Position numbers and translations under genes: made by a program. The notes beneath the pieces are model-generated. The model had not been told where the DNA came from. It made no database searches and worked only from the letters and a program-made list of their open reading frames with translations. 64,000 nucleotides of DNA, taken from positions 1-64,000 of the forward strand of contig JAJDUG010000027.1 in assembly GCA_022826755.1 (NCBI GenBank). The letters run 5' to 3'. Origin of the DNA: Acidobacteriota bacterium. Its GTDB lineage: Bacteria > Acidobacteriota > Terriglobia > Versatilivoradales > Versatilivoraceae. Positions 19,516 through 29,478 of the stretch are shown here, one piece after another (within the stretch, counting starts at the first letter, position 1; each line of letters starts with the position of its first letter).

Positions 19516-19737
19516 GGGCAGGGTCTCCCGGGCGGTTGCGGATGTCCTGGAATGACGCCGACGCACTCATCTTAAGGGAGCCGACCATGGGAGACAAGCC
19601 CCTTCCGGATGACAAATCCAGTCCACACGCCCGGTGAAAAGCTGTTATGATCCTGAGGCGTTTTAGGCCCGGCAGCTTCGGGATGGGAGGGTTGCCCGGC
19701 AGTCCAGCCCGGGCGGCCCCGTCGCAGGAGGCGCAGC

Positions 19738-20202
19738 GTGGTGAACACGATCCAGGGAAATCTGAATGCCGCGGGGCTCAGCTTCGCCATCGTGCTGAGC
19801 CGTTTCAATGATTTTGTGACCCACCGGCTGCTGGAAGGCGCTCTGGACGCGCTGACTCGAACCGGTGCGGCTGAAGTCGATATCGACGTGATCAAGGTGC
19901 CCGGATCTTTCGAGATCCCCCTGGCGGCCAAGAAGGCGGCCGGCAGCGGAAGGTATCACGGGGTGATCTGCCTGGGGACGCTGATTCAGGGAGAAACTCC
20001 CCACTTCGCCCATATCTGCAACGAGGTCACCAAGGGAATTGGGTCGGTCTCGCTGGATTCGGAGGTGCCGGTGGCCTTCGGCGTGGTTACGGCGGAAAGC
20101 GTCGAACAAGCCATCAACCGGGCGGGGCTCAAGTCCGGCAACAAGGGGTTCGAGGCGGCCATGTCGGCCGTCGAAATGGCCAATCTTCTGAAGGAACTCT
20201 AA
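19738..20202 (+). CDS. ribH: 6,7-dimethyl-8-ribityllumazine synthase
   Basis: Penultimate step of riboflavin synthesis, 154 residues. The fold's conserved segments are [43 protein letters not shown] (the catalytic His region) and [11 protein letters not shown]. Two adjacent GTG codons (19738, 19741) can start it, with CAGGAGG just upstream. It is first of a co-oriented run and 51 nt before nusB, the classic ribH-nusB pairing. No FMN riboswitch was recognised in the leader, and no other rib gene is in the window. Confidence 0.96.
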   Translation: MVNTIQGNLNAAGLSFAIVLSRFNDFVTHRLLEGALDALTRTGAAEVDIDVIKVPGSFEIPLAAKKAAGSGRYHGVICLGTLIQGETPHFAHICNEVTKGIGSVSLDSEVPVAFGVVTAESVEQAINRAGLKSGNKGFEAAMSAVEMANLLKEL

Positions 20203-20253
20203 AGGAACTTGGATAGCACGATTTTCCGGAGCGGCTCTTGAGGACATCGATCC

Positions 20254-20682
20254 ATGGGCGGACGAAGGCAGGGGCGAGAGCATGCGCTGCAGATGCTATT
20301 TCAATGGGACCTGTCCAAAGCGTCGTTCCGCGACGTCCGCAGGACCTTCTGGACCCTGAACCGGGACTCCGAGGCTGACACCCGAGCCTTCGCCGACCAT
20401 CTCGCCGGCGGCACCGTCCGCCATATCGCTCAGATCGACGTTCTGCTGGCCCGCCACGCCGACCATTGGCGCCTTCCCCGCATGGCCGCCGTCGACAGAA
20501 ATGTCCTGCGGCTGGCCACCTTCGAGTTGTTGTACGAAACCCAAACCCCCAGGGTGGTCGCCATCAATGAAGCCCTGGAGATCGCCCGCCGGTTCAGCAC
20601 CTCGGAGGCTATCCAATTCGTTAACGGCATCCTGGACAGTATCCACAAGGAAGTTGCAACCGAGGGGGTCAGGGAGCCTTGA
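20254..20682 (+). CDS. nusB: Transcription antitermination factor NusB
   Basis: RNA-binding all-helical protein of 142 residues that works with NusE in rRNA antitermination. Diagnostic segments are RREHALQM-type start (GREHALQMLFQWD), VDRNVLRLATFELLY and NEALEIARRFSTSEAIQFVNGILD. Its TGA overlaps the TTG start of lysS, so the two are translationally coupled. Confidence 0.96.
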   Translation: MGGRRQGREHALQMLFQWDLSKASFRDVRRTFWTLNRDSEADTRAFADHLAGGTVRHIAQIDVLLARHADHWRLPRMAAVDRNVLRLATFELLYETQTPRVVAINEALEIARRFSTSEAIQFVNGILDSIHKEVATEGVREP

Positions 20683-22223
20683 GCCCATCCAAGACCGAGC
20701 AGACTCTTGTTGCTCAACGATACGCCAAGCTGGAAAAGATCAAGGCCTTGGGCTGCCCTGTCTACCCGAACGCCTATTCCTCCACCCATGCTCTGCGTCA
20801 GATCCTCGAGCAGCACCGGAATTCGTCCAAGGAAGAGCTGGAATCCCAGCCCGTCACCGTGCGCGTTTGCGGCCGGGTAGTGGCCATTCGCGGCAAGGGG
20901 AAGGCCGGTTTCCTGAACCTGTCCGACGGTGAGAACCGCCTGCAGGTCTATGTTCGCCGAGACGGCGTCGGCGAACGACTTTTCGGACTCTATCGGCTGC
21001 TGGATGTCGGAGACTTCCTGGGCGTCGAGGGATTTCTGTTTCGGACCCGCACCGGCGAGCTCACCGTTCATGCCGCCGGTATGGAATTTCTGGCCAAGTC
21101 TCTGTTGCCGCTACCCGAGAAGTGGCACGGACTCACCGACATCGAAATCCGCTATCGCCAACGTTACCTGGACCTCATTGCCAACCCGGGCGTGCGGGAG
21201 GTTTTTGTCACACGCAGCCGTATCATCCGAGGTATTCGAGACTATCTGGATGGGAGGGGATACGTCGAAGTGGAAACCCCCATGATGCAGCCGGTTGCCG
21301 GCGGAGCCACCGCGCGTCCCTTCCGCACCTTTCACAATGCGCACGGCATGCCGCTGTATCTCAGAGTCGCACCGGAACTCTACCTGAAGCGACTGATCGT
21401 AGGGCAACTGGAACGGGTCTACGAGATCAACCGGAACTTTCGCAACGAGGGAATTTCAACCCAGCACAACCCTGAATTCACCATGCTGGAGTTCTATCAG
21501 TCCTACAGCGACTATCGCGAGCTGATGGACCTGACCGAGGACCTGTTGAAGGGGCTGGCCCATGAGATTCTGGGAAGTCCGGAATTCGAATTCAACGGAA
21601 TCCGGATTTCCCTGCGAACCTGGGCACGCTACTCCATGAAGGAATCCATACGGAAGTTCTGGCCCGGCGAGGCCTTGCCGGTTCCTCGGTCGGAGGAGTT
21701 GGAATCACTTGCAGGCCTGGCGCGGCTGTGCCGGAGTTGGAACGATTATGCGCGTTCCAGCGGGCTCGACCCGGTGAACTGCAAATCGGGGGATTCGAGG
21801 GGCCTGATATGGGCGGCCCTGTTCGATGCGGTGGTGGAAAAACACCTGGTACAGCCGACCATCATCTACGACTACCCCCTCGAGCTCTCTCCCCTCAGCA
21901 AGACCAAGCCCGAGGACCCCTCGCTGGTGGAACGGTTCGAGCTCTACATCGGAGGGATGGAAATCGCCAATGCCTACAGCGAGCTCAATGACCCCGAGGA
22001 GCAGAAGCGCCGTTTCGAGGCTCAGGCGGTCGAACGTGACAAGGGGGACGAGGAAGCCCACCGGATGGATGAGGACTACGTCAGAGCCCTTCGTTACGGA
22101 ATGCCTCCCACCGCCGGGGAGGGGATCGGCATCGATCGGCTCACCATGCTCTTTACCGATTCGGATTCCATCCGGGATGTCATTCTCTTTCCCCTGTTGC
22201 GTCCGGAAAAGAAGCCCCAATGA
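20679..22223 (+). CDS. lysS: Lysyl-tRNA synthetase, class II
   Basis: Charges tRNA-Lys, 514 residues. An N-terminal OB-fold anticodon-binding domain is followed by the class II core: motif 2 FRNEGISTQHNPEFTMLEF and motif 3 GEGIGIDRLTMLFTDSDSI. The start is TTG at 20679, overlapping the nusB stop (TTGA). Its own stop overlaps the ATG of the next gene (ATGA). It is thus firmly part of the operon leading into the lol genes. Confidence 0.97.
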   Translation: MSPSKTEQTLVAQRYAKLEKIKALGCPVYPNAYSSTHALRQILEQHRNSSKEELESQPVTVRVCGRVVAIRGKGKAGFLNLSDGENRLQVYVRRDGVGERLFGLYRLLDVGDFLGVEGFLFRTRTGELTVHAAGMEFLAKSLLPLPEKWHGLTDIEIRYRQRYLDLIANPGVREVFVTRSRIIRGIRDYLDGRGYVEVETPMMQPVAGGATARPFRTFHNAHGMPLYLRVAPELYLKRLIVGQLERVYEINRNFRNEGISTQHNPEFTMLEFYQSYSDYRELMDLTEDLLKGLAHEILGSPEFEFNGIRISLRTWARYSMKESIRKFWPGEALPVPRSEELESLAGLARLCRSWNDYARSSGLDPVNCKSGDSRGLIWAALFDAVVEKHLVQPTIIYDYPLELSPLSKTKPEDPSLVERFELYIGGMEIANAYSELNDPEEQKRRFEAQAVERDKGDEEAHRMDEDYVRALRYGMPPTAGEGIGIDRLTMLFTDSDSIRDVILFPLLRPEKKPQ

Positions 22224-23458
22224 AGACGTTCGAGTGGTTTGTCGCCTGGCGTTATCTGCGGGCGCGCCGCAAGCAGACGGTCATCTCCGTGGTGACCCTG
22301 ATTTCCATCCTGGGTGTGACGGCAGGGGTAGCCGCCATGATCGTGGCCCTGTCCATCAGTTCCGGATTCCGTGAAAATCTGCAGGACAAATTGCTCAGGG
22401 GCACGGCCCATCTCAATGTCAAGCCGGTCCTCGGCAGTGAGGGCATCGGGAATCCCGAGGAACTGACCTCCAGGATTCGAGAGGTCCCGGGCATCCGCAG
22501 CGCTTCGGCGGCCCTGTACGGACCGGTGCTGATGAGCACGGGTTCGCGTCAGGACGGTGTCATGCTGAAAGGCATTGCCGTCGACGATCCCCTGGTGCGA
22601 GGCCAATTCTTCCAGGTTCGCAAAGGGGACCTGGGCCGACTGGCCGGTAGCGAAGAGGGCCGGATGGGGGACCGCCTGGCGGTCGGGGTCGACCTGGCCG
22701 AACGCCTGGGTCTTCTGGTCGGGGACACGGTCAGCGTGTTCAGTGATGAGACCTCCCTGACCCCGCTGGGAGAGTTTCCCCTCAGGCGGCGGTTCGAGGT
22801 GGTTGCCATCTTTCAGTCAGGGCTGTACGACTTCGATGCCCAATGGGCCTTTACCGCGCTTCCCTCGGCCCAGAGAGCACTGGGGACCGGCCGGCGGGTC
22901 TCGGTGATCGAGTGCCGAGTGGATGACATCTACCAGGTCGACCGCATCGCCCTGCAGATCAAGCAGGTCCTGGGCGAAGGCTTTGAGACCATCGACTGGA
23001 AGGAGCTGAACCGCCCCGTCTTCGAGGCGTTGCGCCTGGAGAGGCTGGTGATGGTGGTGACCATCGGCCTGATCGTCTTTGTGGCGGCCTTGAATATCAT
23101 CACGACCCTCACCATGATGGTGATGGAAAAGACCCGGGACATCGCCGTGCTGATGTCCATGGGAGCAACCCGCAAAGCCATCCGAAAGATCTTTGTCCTT
23201 CAGGGGGTGACCATCGGCGTCGTCGGTTCGGTCTGGGGGCTGATTCTGGGCTACGCCCTCTGTTGGATCTGTGACCGGTACCGGTTGATCCGGCTGCAGG
23301 CCGATATCTATTCCATCACTCACGTTCCCTTCAACCTGTCGGTGGCTGACGGAGTCGTGGTGGCGGCGTCCGCCATCATGGTCAGCTTTCTGGCTACCCT
23401 TTATCCCTCGGGGCGGGCGGCGGAACTGAACCCGGTGGAGGCGTTGCGCTATGAGTAG
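22220..23458 (+). CDS. lolC: Lipoprotein-releasing ABC transporter permease (LolC/LolE family)
   Basis: Inner-membrane permease of 412 residues. It has an N-terminal transmembrane helix (about residues 20-45), a large periplasmic domain to about residue 260, then three helices in the FtsX-like C-terminal domain (LVMVVTIGLIVFVAALNI and two more). With LolD it extracts mature lipoproteins from the inner membrane for delivery to the outer membrane. One permease gene is present rather than separate lolC and lolE, as in many non-enteric bacteria. It overlaps lysS by 4 nt and lolD by 8 nt. Confidence 0.93.
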   Translation: MKTFEWFVAWRYLRARRKQTVISVVTLISILGVTAGVAAMIVALSISSGFRENLQDKLLRGTAHLNVKPVLGSEGIGNPEELTSRIREVPGIRSASAALYGPVLMSTGSRQDGVMLKGIAVDDPLVRGQFFQVRKGDLGRLAGSEEGRMGDRLAVGVDLAERLGLLVGDTVSVFSDETSLTPLGEFPLRRRFEVVAIFQSGLYDFDAQWAFTALPSAQRALGTGRRVSVIECRVDDIYQVDRIALQIKQVLGEGFETIDWKELNRPVFEALRLERLVMVVTIGLIVFVAALNIITTLTMMVMEKTRDIAVLMSMGATRKAIRKIFVLQGVTIGVVGSVWGLILGYALCWICDRYRLIRLQADIYSITHVPFNLSVADGVVVAASAIMVSFLATLYPSGRAAELNPVEALRYE

Positions 23459-24227
23459 CGATTCACCCCGGCCGACTCCGAGGGAAAGGCCCGGACCGGC
23501 CCGCGGCTCCGACGCCGGCCATGGAGCCGGCGCCCGGGGTTTCTCGCCTGCCATGGTTGTCCGGGATCTGGACAAGTTCTATTTCATGCCGGGACAGCGC
23601 CTGGAAGTGCTGAAGGGGCTGAACCTGGCGGTCAGTCCGGGAGAAATGGTTGCGGTGGTCGGCCAGTCGGGTTCCGGCAAGAGTACGTTGCTCCATATCC
23701 TGGGCGCCTTGGATCGCCCCACAAGCGGGTCGGTTCGATTCGGGGAGGATGACCTGCAGGATCTGGACGCCGAAGGCCTGGCGCAATTCCGCAGGTCCTC
23801 GGTGGGGTTTGTCTTTCAGTTTCACAACTTGCTTCCCGAGTTCTCGGCGCTGGAGAACGTCAGCATGCCGCAAAGGATTTCCGGCGCCTACGGGGACGAA
23901 CGAACAGGGAAGGAAATGCTTGCCCGGGTGGGTCTGGAAACGCGGCTGCATCATCGTCCGGGGGAGTTGTCGGGAGGCGAGCAGCAGCGGGTCGCCATCG
24001 CTCGAGCCCTGGTGAATCAGCCTCGTTTGGTGCTGGCCGACGAGCCCACCGGAAACCTCGATAGCCGAACAGGGACAAGGGTTTTCGAGCTTTTTCGCGA
24101 GATCCAACGCGACAAAAAACATACTTCCATCGTTGTCACGCACAATGCTAGAATAGCCTCCAAGTGCGACCGAATTCTGATGCTGGAGAACGGCATTCTG
24201 GAAGCCGTGAGCGGTACTCATGTTTGA
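23451..24227 (+). CDS. lolD: Lipoprotein-releasing ABC transporter ATPase
   Basis: ATPase of the Lol lipoprotein exporter, 258 residues. Walker A GQSGSGKST, signature LSGGEQQRVAIARAL and Walker B LVLADEPTGNLD are intact. The first 33 residues are an extra Pro/Gly/Arg-rich low-complexity tail before the usual MVVRDLDK start. A start at the ATG for that Met would remove it, but the ATG at 23451 overlaps the lolC stop in the normal coupled way. It overlaps clpC by 8 nt. Confidence 0.94.
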   Translation: MSSDSPRPTPRERPGPARGSDAGHGAGARGFSPAMVVRDLDKFYFMPGQRLEVLKGLNLAVSPGEMVAVVGQSGSGKSTLLHILGALDRPTSGSVRFGEDDLQDLDAEGLAQFRRSSVGFVFQFHNLLPEFSALENVSMPQRISGAYGDERTGKEMLARVGLETRLHHRPGELSGGEQQRVAIARALVNQPRLVLADEPTGNLDSRTGTRVFELFREIQRDKKHTSIVVTHNARIASKCDRILMLENGILEAVSGTHV

Positions 24228-26658
24228 GAGATACACCGAAAAAGCCAGGAGGGTGATCTTTTTCGCTCGGTACGAGGCCAGCCAATTCGGAAGCCCCTCC
24301 ATCGAGACCGAACACCTTCTCCTGGGTCTGATGCGGGAGGACAAGGGCCTGACCAACCGCTTCCTGCGCTCTCACTCTTCCATCGATTCCATCAAGAAGG
24401 ATATCGAGGGACGAACCATTATTCGGGAGAAGGTGCCGACGTCGATCGACCTTCCCCTGAGTACGGAATGCAAGCGCATCCTCACCTTTGCGGCCGACGA
24501 GGCTGAACGCCTGCGCCACCGGCATATCGGAACCGAACACCTGCTGTTGGGCATTCTTCGCGAAGACAAGTGCCTGGCAGCGGAGATTCTGCATGAACGT
24601 GGGTTGAAGTTGACTTCGATCCGCGAGGAACTGAGTCGCACCCACTCGGAAAAGCCCGTGGTCAGCCGGTCCAAGGAAACGCCGCTGCTGTCGGAATTCA
24701 GTCGGGATTTGACCCAGTTGGCTATTGAGAGGACGTTGGACCCTCTGGTGGGGCGAGAGAATGAAATCGAACGGGTGATCCAGATCCTGTGCCGGCGCAC
24801 CAAGAACAATCCGGTTCTGATCGGCGAGCCCGGTGTGGGCAAGACGGCTATCGTCGAGGGCCTGGCGCAACGCATCGTCGAGAACGAAGTCCCCAGCTAT
24901 CTGGCCGACAAGCGAATTCTGGCTCTCGATCTTTCCCTCATCGTGGCCGGCACCAAGTATCGGGGCCAGTTCGAGGAACGGCTGAAGACGATCATGAAGG
25001 AGCTGATCGAGAATCGGAATGCAGTCGTGTTCGTGGATGAGCTGCACACCCTGGTGGGCGCCGGCTCGGCGGAGGGGTCGCTGGACGCCGCCAACATCCT
25101 GAAGCCGGCATTGAGCCGCGGCGAGATCCAGTGCATCGGCGCCAGCACGCCGTCGGAGTTCCGCAAGTCCATCGAAAAGGACAGATCGCTGGAAAGACGG
25201 TTTCAGGCCGTAAAGGTGCCGCCTCCCTCGGAAGAGGAAGCGGTACGAATTCTCAACGGGGTCAAGGAGCGCTACGAAAAGTTTCACATGTTGAGCTACG
25301 ACTCCGCGGCTATCGAAACCGCCGTCTATCAGGCCAATCGCTACATTCCCGATCGTTTCCTGCCCGACAAGGCCATCGATTTGATCGATGAGGCCGGAGC
25401 CAGGGTCAAGCTGCGCCAGGACAGCCTTCCCAAGGAGATGACGGAGATACAGAAAAAGATCAAGGTGATCGTGTCCCGCATGGAGTCGGCCATCTCCAAC
25501 CACGAGTTCGAAAAGGCGGAGATCTATCGCAACGAGGAGCGCATTGCCCTGGAGCACCTGCGGTCGATCCAGGAAAAATTCAACCTGGACGACTCCGGCG
25601 GCGGAACGGTGACCAGGGAAGACATCGAGAGCGTTGTCGCCAAGTGGACGGGCATTCCCGTGACGGCCATCAAGGAGGAGGAGATGGCCAAGCTGATGCG
25701 CATCGAGGAGGAGCTTCACAAGCGCGTCATCAGCCAGGACAAGGCCATCGGGGCCCTGGCCAGGGCCATACGCAGGTCTCGGGCCGGGCTCAAGAGTCCC
25801 AACCGTCCGGTGGGTTCCTTTCTGTTCCTCGGCCCCACCGGCGTGGGCAAGACCGAGGTGGCCCGCTCCCTGGCGCACTTTTTGTTCGGCACCGAGAAGG
25901 CCCTGATCCGGTTCGACATGTCGGAGTACATGGAGAAGCACTCGGTTTCCAAGTTCATCGGGTCACCGCCGGGCTACGTGGGGTATGAAGAGGGAGGGCA
26001 ATTGACCGAGCGGGTCAAGAGGGCGCCCTATTCCATCATCCTGCTCGACGAGATCGAAAAATCCCATCAGGATCTGTTCAACATCCTGCTCCAGGTATTC
26101 GAGGACGGACAGCTTACCGACGGGCTTGGCAATACGGTCGACTTCAAGAACACCATCATCATCATGACCTCCAACCTGGGGGCCCGGTTCCTGGAGAAGA
26201 AACATCAGCTCGGATTTCACGGCACCAACCGGGAGGTTAACGAGGCCAGGATGGAGGAGATGGTTCTCTCCGAGGTCAAGAAGGCCTTCAATCCGGAATT
26301 CATCAACCGCCTGGACGAGGTCATCGTCTTCAATTCGCTGACGGATGATGACCTGGAAAAGATCGTCGAGTTGTTGGTGAATCAGATCAATGCCAGCATG
26401 GTGGCCAAGAACGTCAAGATCTCCCTGACCCCCGACGCCACGCGTTGGATCCTCGAAAAAACCTGCCATGACCGGTCATACGGAGCCAGGCCTCTGCGTC
26501 GGGCCCTGCAACGGTACGTGGAGGACCCGCTATCCGAAGCCCTCATTCAGGGAGATGTCGAGCCGGGCTCTGAAATCGAGATCTACGAGGTGGATAAGGG
26601 CCTTTACTACCGTGATCTGAAAAAAACTATCATTGAGACCTCTCTGCTATACAAATAA
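24220..26658 (+). CDS. clpC: ClpC-type AAA+ chaperone/protease ATPase
   Basis: Unfoldase of 812 residues that feeds proteins to ClpP. Two Clp_N repeats (residues 1-145), AAA domain 1 with GEPGVGKTA near 201 and [14 protein letters not shown], a short middle domain with a UVR-like segment ([16 protein letters not shown]), and AAA domain 2 with GPTGVGKTE near 538. An LGF tripeptide in KHQLGFHG matches the ClpP-docking loop. The short middle domain makes it ClpC rather than ClpB. The start overlaps lolD. Its place between lolD and bamA is unusual; clpP is not in the window. Confidence 0.94.
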   Translation: MFERYTEKARRVIFFARYEASQFGSPSIETEHLLLGLMREDKGLTNRFLRSHSSIDSIKKDIEGRTIIREKVPTSIDLPLSTECKRILTFAADEAERLRHRHIGTEHLLLGILREDKCLAAEILHERGLKLTSIREELSRTHSEKPVVSRSKETPLLSEFSRDLTQLAIERTLDPLVGRENEIERVIQILCRRTKNNPVLIGEPGVGKTAIVEGLAQRIVENEVPSYLADKRILALDLSLIVAGTKYRGQFEERLKTIMKELIENRNAVVFVDELHTLVGAGSAEGSLDAANILKPALSRGEIQCIGASTPSEFRKSIEKDRSLERRFQAVKVPPPSEEEAVRILNGVKERYEKFHMLSYDSAAIETAVYQANRYIPDRFLPDKAIDLIDEAGARVKLRQDSLPKEMTEIQKKIKVIVSRMESAISNHEFEKAEIYRNEERIALEHLRSIQEKFNLDDSGGGTVTREDIESVVAKWTGIPVTAIKEEEMAKLMRIEEELHKRVISQDKAIGALARAIRRSRAGLKSPNRPVGSFLFLGPTGVGKTEVARSLAHFLFGTEKALIRFDMSEYMEKHSVSKFIGSPPGYVGYEEGGQLTERVKRAPYSIILLDEIEKSHQDLFNILLQVFEDGQLTDGLGNTVDFKNTIIIMTSNLGARFLEKKHQLGFHGTNREVNEARMEEMVLSEVKKAFNPEFINRLDEVIVFNSLTDDDLEKIVELLVNQINASMVAKNVKISLTPDATRWILEKTCHDRSYGARPLRRALQRYVEDPLSEALIQGDVEPGSEIEIYEVDKGLYYRDLKKTIIETSLLYK

Positions 26659-26744
26659 TTCCCCCCAATCCGCATCCTACATTCGTTTCCAAGGGCTTCC
26701 GGCAAAGATGCACGTTCTCGTTCAGCCGCGTGGTGGAGGCAGCA

Positions 26745-29441
26745 ATGGGTAAGAAACTCCTCGTTGCGTGCGGGGCGCTCCTGTGGGCACTCGGCGGATG
26801 GCAGGGGCAGTCTTGGGCTCAGACGAGAGAAATAATTGAAAACATAGAAGTGCGAGGAACCAGAAGGGTTCCCCAGGAAACGGTCAAATTCCACGTTCTC
26901 TCCAAGCCCAACGACTTTCTGGATCGGGCATTGCTGCGGCGCGACTTTCGGACCATTTGGGAGACAGGGTACTTTGACGACGTTCGGATCGAGTTGGAGG
27001 ACGGCGATCGGGGCAAGATCGTGATCTTCTGGGTGCAGGAACGGCCCATGATCCGGAGTATCGAATATGAGGGTCTGAAATCGGCCACTCAGACCGAAGT
27101 GTTGGAAAAGTACCAGGAAGAGAAGGTGGGTATCGGGATTGAAACTCCCTTCGATCCCACCAAGATTCAGCGAGCCATCGTGGTCTTGACGGATCTGTTG
27201 GCCGAAAAGGGCCGCCAGTACGCCGAGATCAGCTACAAGGCGGAGGATGTCCCCCCCAACTCCAAGCTTCTCACCTTCGTGATCGAGGAAGGCCCCAAGG
27301 TCAAGGTGGAGAAGATCAACTTTCACGGCAACACCGTCTATTCGGACAAGGAACTCCGCAAGTCGATGAAGTTCATCAAGGAGACCGGGTTCATCTCCTT
27401 CTGGACCGGCAAAGCCAAGTATGAGAAGCGCAGGTTGGAGGGTTCGCTGGAACTGGGGGTCCGCGCCAAGTATCACGAGAAGGGCCACATCAAGCTCCTG
27501 ATCAAGGAGCCCAGGATCGAGGTGCGGGACGTAAAGCGGTGGTCCTGGTTCCCGATTCCCTTCAGGCGCAAGATGGCGAAGCGGGTCTTCATTGACGTCG
27601 ACCTGGAGGAGAACGATCAATACATGGTCGGCGACCTGCAGTTCACCGGCAATACCCTGTTCGACGACAAGATCCTGTTGAGGGTGCTCGGAATGAAGGA
27701 AGGCGAGGTCTTCAACGGAGAGCTGATCCGGGAGGGTTTCGAGAACCTCAAGAAGATTTACGGCTCCAGGGGCTACATCAATTGGACTCCGATCCCGAGA
27801 CAGGAGGTGGACGAGCTCGAGAAGGTGGTCAACGTCGTCTTCGACTTCGAAGAAGGCAAGCAATTTTTCCTGAGGCGCATGGATTTCGTGGGGAACACCA
27901 CCACCAGGGACAAGGTGATCCGGCGGGAAGTCCTGGTGCGGGAAGGCGAGATTTTCAACACGCAGTTGTGGGACGTGAGTGTCCTGAGGTTGAACCAGCT
28001 CGGGTACTTCGACGAGCTCAAGGCCGAGGAAGACGCGGAGATCACGCCCGATCCCACCGCTGGAGACGAAAAGACCGGAGAGGTCGACGTCGTCCTCAAG
28101 GTGAAGGAAAAGGGCAAGAATTCAATCTCCTTTTCGGGAGGCACCAGCGGCTTTGGCGGCAGTTTCATCGGGGCCGGATATTCCACCAACAACTTCATGG
28201 GGCACGGCGAGTCCATCAGCATCCAGGCCCAGGGGGGGACTCGAGCTTCCCAGTATGTCCTGAGCTTCACCGAGCCCTACTTCCGCGATCGGCCCTTGAC
28301 TACCGGATTTACTGTGTTCCATCGACGTTACAGCTTTCACGAGGCCGACACCCTGGGCTTCTTCAGCGGGCTGGTGCCGCTGGGCTCGGAGCTGTTCTCC
28401 CAGAACAGCACCGGGTTCACCACTTTCGCCAGCTACCCGGTCCGTCCCTTCACCCACTTCGGCATGAGCTACGGATTGGACAAGTCCTCGACCGGGTTCA
28501 GCTCCGATGATAACCAGTCCTTCTTCAGCGCGCTCTGGCCCGCCGACCGCTTTTCCGGCCGGACGGCTTTCGAGGGCCTGGTGCGCAGCACCATCACCCC
28601 GTCGCTCACCTACAACACCGTCAACAACCCCTTTCAGCCCACCAGGGGCAAGAGTCTGTCCCTGTACCTGCAGTTCACCGGCGGACCGGTGCTGAGGGGA
28701 GGAGCCAACATTGTACGGCCCACGGTGGAAGCCAAGTGGTTCAAGCCGGTCAACAAGGGCAGAAACACCATCGGAATGCGCGGCCTGTTTTCCTTCGTCA
28801 GCGGCTTCGACGGCTTGCAGCCTCCCGTCTTCGACCGGCAGTTTATCGGTGGCGAGGACAGCATTCGCGGTTTCGATATTCGCCTCATCAGCCCGCTGGC
28901 CCTGACGACCTTCGAGAGGTCGGAAACGGTGCCCGTGCTCAATCCGGACGGCACCCCCCAGATCGATCCCCTTACGGGTCAGAATCTGACGAGGCAGGAA
29001 CCCCGCTATTTCAGCAGCTTTCAATTCGTTGGCGGGGACACCCAGGTGGTCTACAACCTGGAGTATCGAATTCCGATCATGGGTCCGGTCACGCTGGCGC
29101 CCTTTTTCGATATCGGAAGATCCTGGGTGATGAGGCGGGCGGCCCTGACCATCGCCGACAATTCCACCGCGGGGCTGGTGGTGCTGGAGGATGGAGCCTT
29201 CCGGCCCGTCAGAGCCGGGGAGGAAGTGCAGGTCATCCCGGGCACCGACGACTGGAGGGCCAGCACGGGGGTCGAGCTCCAGATCATCATGCCGGTGGTC
29301 AACGCGCCCTTCCGCCTGATATTCGGATACAACCCCTTGCGGTTCAACGAGTTTGTGCCCAATCCAACCGGAGCCGCCCCGATCCCCATTATTTTCGAAA
29401 AGCGCAGCGACATCAAATTCTCGGTGGGTCGGACGTTCTGA
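26745..29441 (+). CDS. bamA: Outer-membrane protein assembly factor BamA
   Basis: Central Omp85 protein that inserts beta-barrels into the outer membrane, 898 residues with a signal peptide ending near SWAQ. Five POTRA domains occupy about residues 28-450; the third carries an insertion with a basic, aromatic stretch (KRWSWFPIPFRRK). The barrel follows, with the conserved IRGFD loop and a C-terminal Phe. Long extracellular loops (after the IRGFD and near the end) make it longer than the 810 residues of E. coli. ATG 26745 has GGTGGAGG upstream; GTG 26730 is the alternative. It lies 86 nt after clpC. Confidence 0.95.
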   Translation: MGKKLLVACGALLWALGGWQGQSWAQTREIIENIEVRGTRRVPQETVKFHVLSKPNDFLDRALLRRDFRTIWETGYFDDVRIELEDGDRGKIVIFWVQERPMIRSIEYEGLKSATQTEVLEKYQEEKVGIGIETPFDPTKIQRAIVVLTDLLAEKGRQYAEISYKAEDVPPNSKLLTFVIEEGPKVKVEKINFHGNTVYSDKELRKSMKFIKETGFISFWTGKAKYEKRRLEGSLELGVRAKYHEKGHIKLLIKEPRIEVRDVKRWSWFPIPFRRKMAKRVFIDVDLEENDQYMVGDLQFTGNTLFDDKILLRVLGMKEGEVFNGELIREGFENLKKIYGSRGYINWTPIPRQEVDELEKVVNVVFDFEEGKQFFLRRMDFVGNTTTRDKVIRREVLVREGEIFNTQLWDVSVLRLNQLGYFDELKAEEDAEITPDPTAGDEKTGEVDVVLKVKEKGKNSISFSGGTSGFGGSFIGAGYSTNNFMGHGESISIQAQGGTRASQYVLSFTEPYFRDRPLTTGFTVFHRRYSFHEADTLGFFSGLVPLGSELFSQNSTGFTTFASYPVRPFTHFGMSYGLDKSSTGFSSDDNQSFFSALWPADRFSGRTAFEGLVRSTITPSLTYNTVNNPFQPTRGKSLSLYLQFTGGPVLRGGANIVRPTVEAKWFKPVNKGRNTIGMRGLFSFVSGFDGLQPPVFDRQFIGGEDSIRGFDIRLISPLALTTFERSETVPVLNPDGTPQIDPLTGQNLTRQEPRYFSSFQFVGGDTQVVYNLEYRIPIMGPVTLAPFFDIGRSWVMRRAALTIADNSTAGLVVLEDGAFRPVRAGEEVQVIPGTDDWRASTGVELQIIMPVVNAPFRLIFGYNPLRFNEFVPNPTGAAPIPIIFEKRSDIKFSVGRTF

Positions 29442-29478
29442 GTTCACCGGCACGACTGTCATCCAAGGATACTCCTTC

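Noticed and set aside
19623-19737. FMN riboswitch before ribH
   Set aside because: The conserved RFN boxes are not present in the leader.
24148-25941. 597-codon open frame antisense to clpC
   Set aside because: clpC motifs on the plus strand are complete; the antisense product resembles no family.
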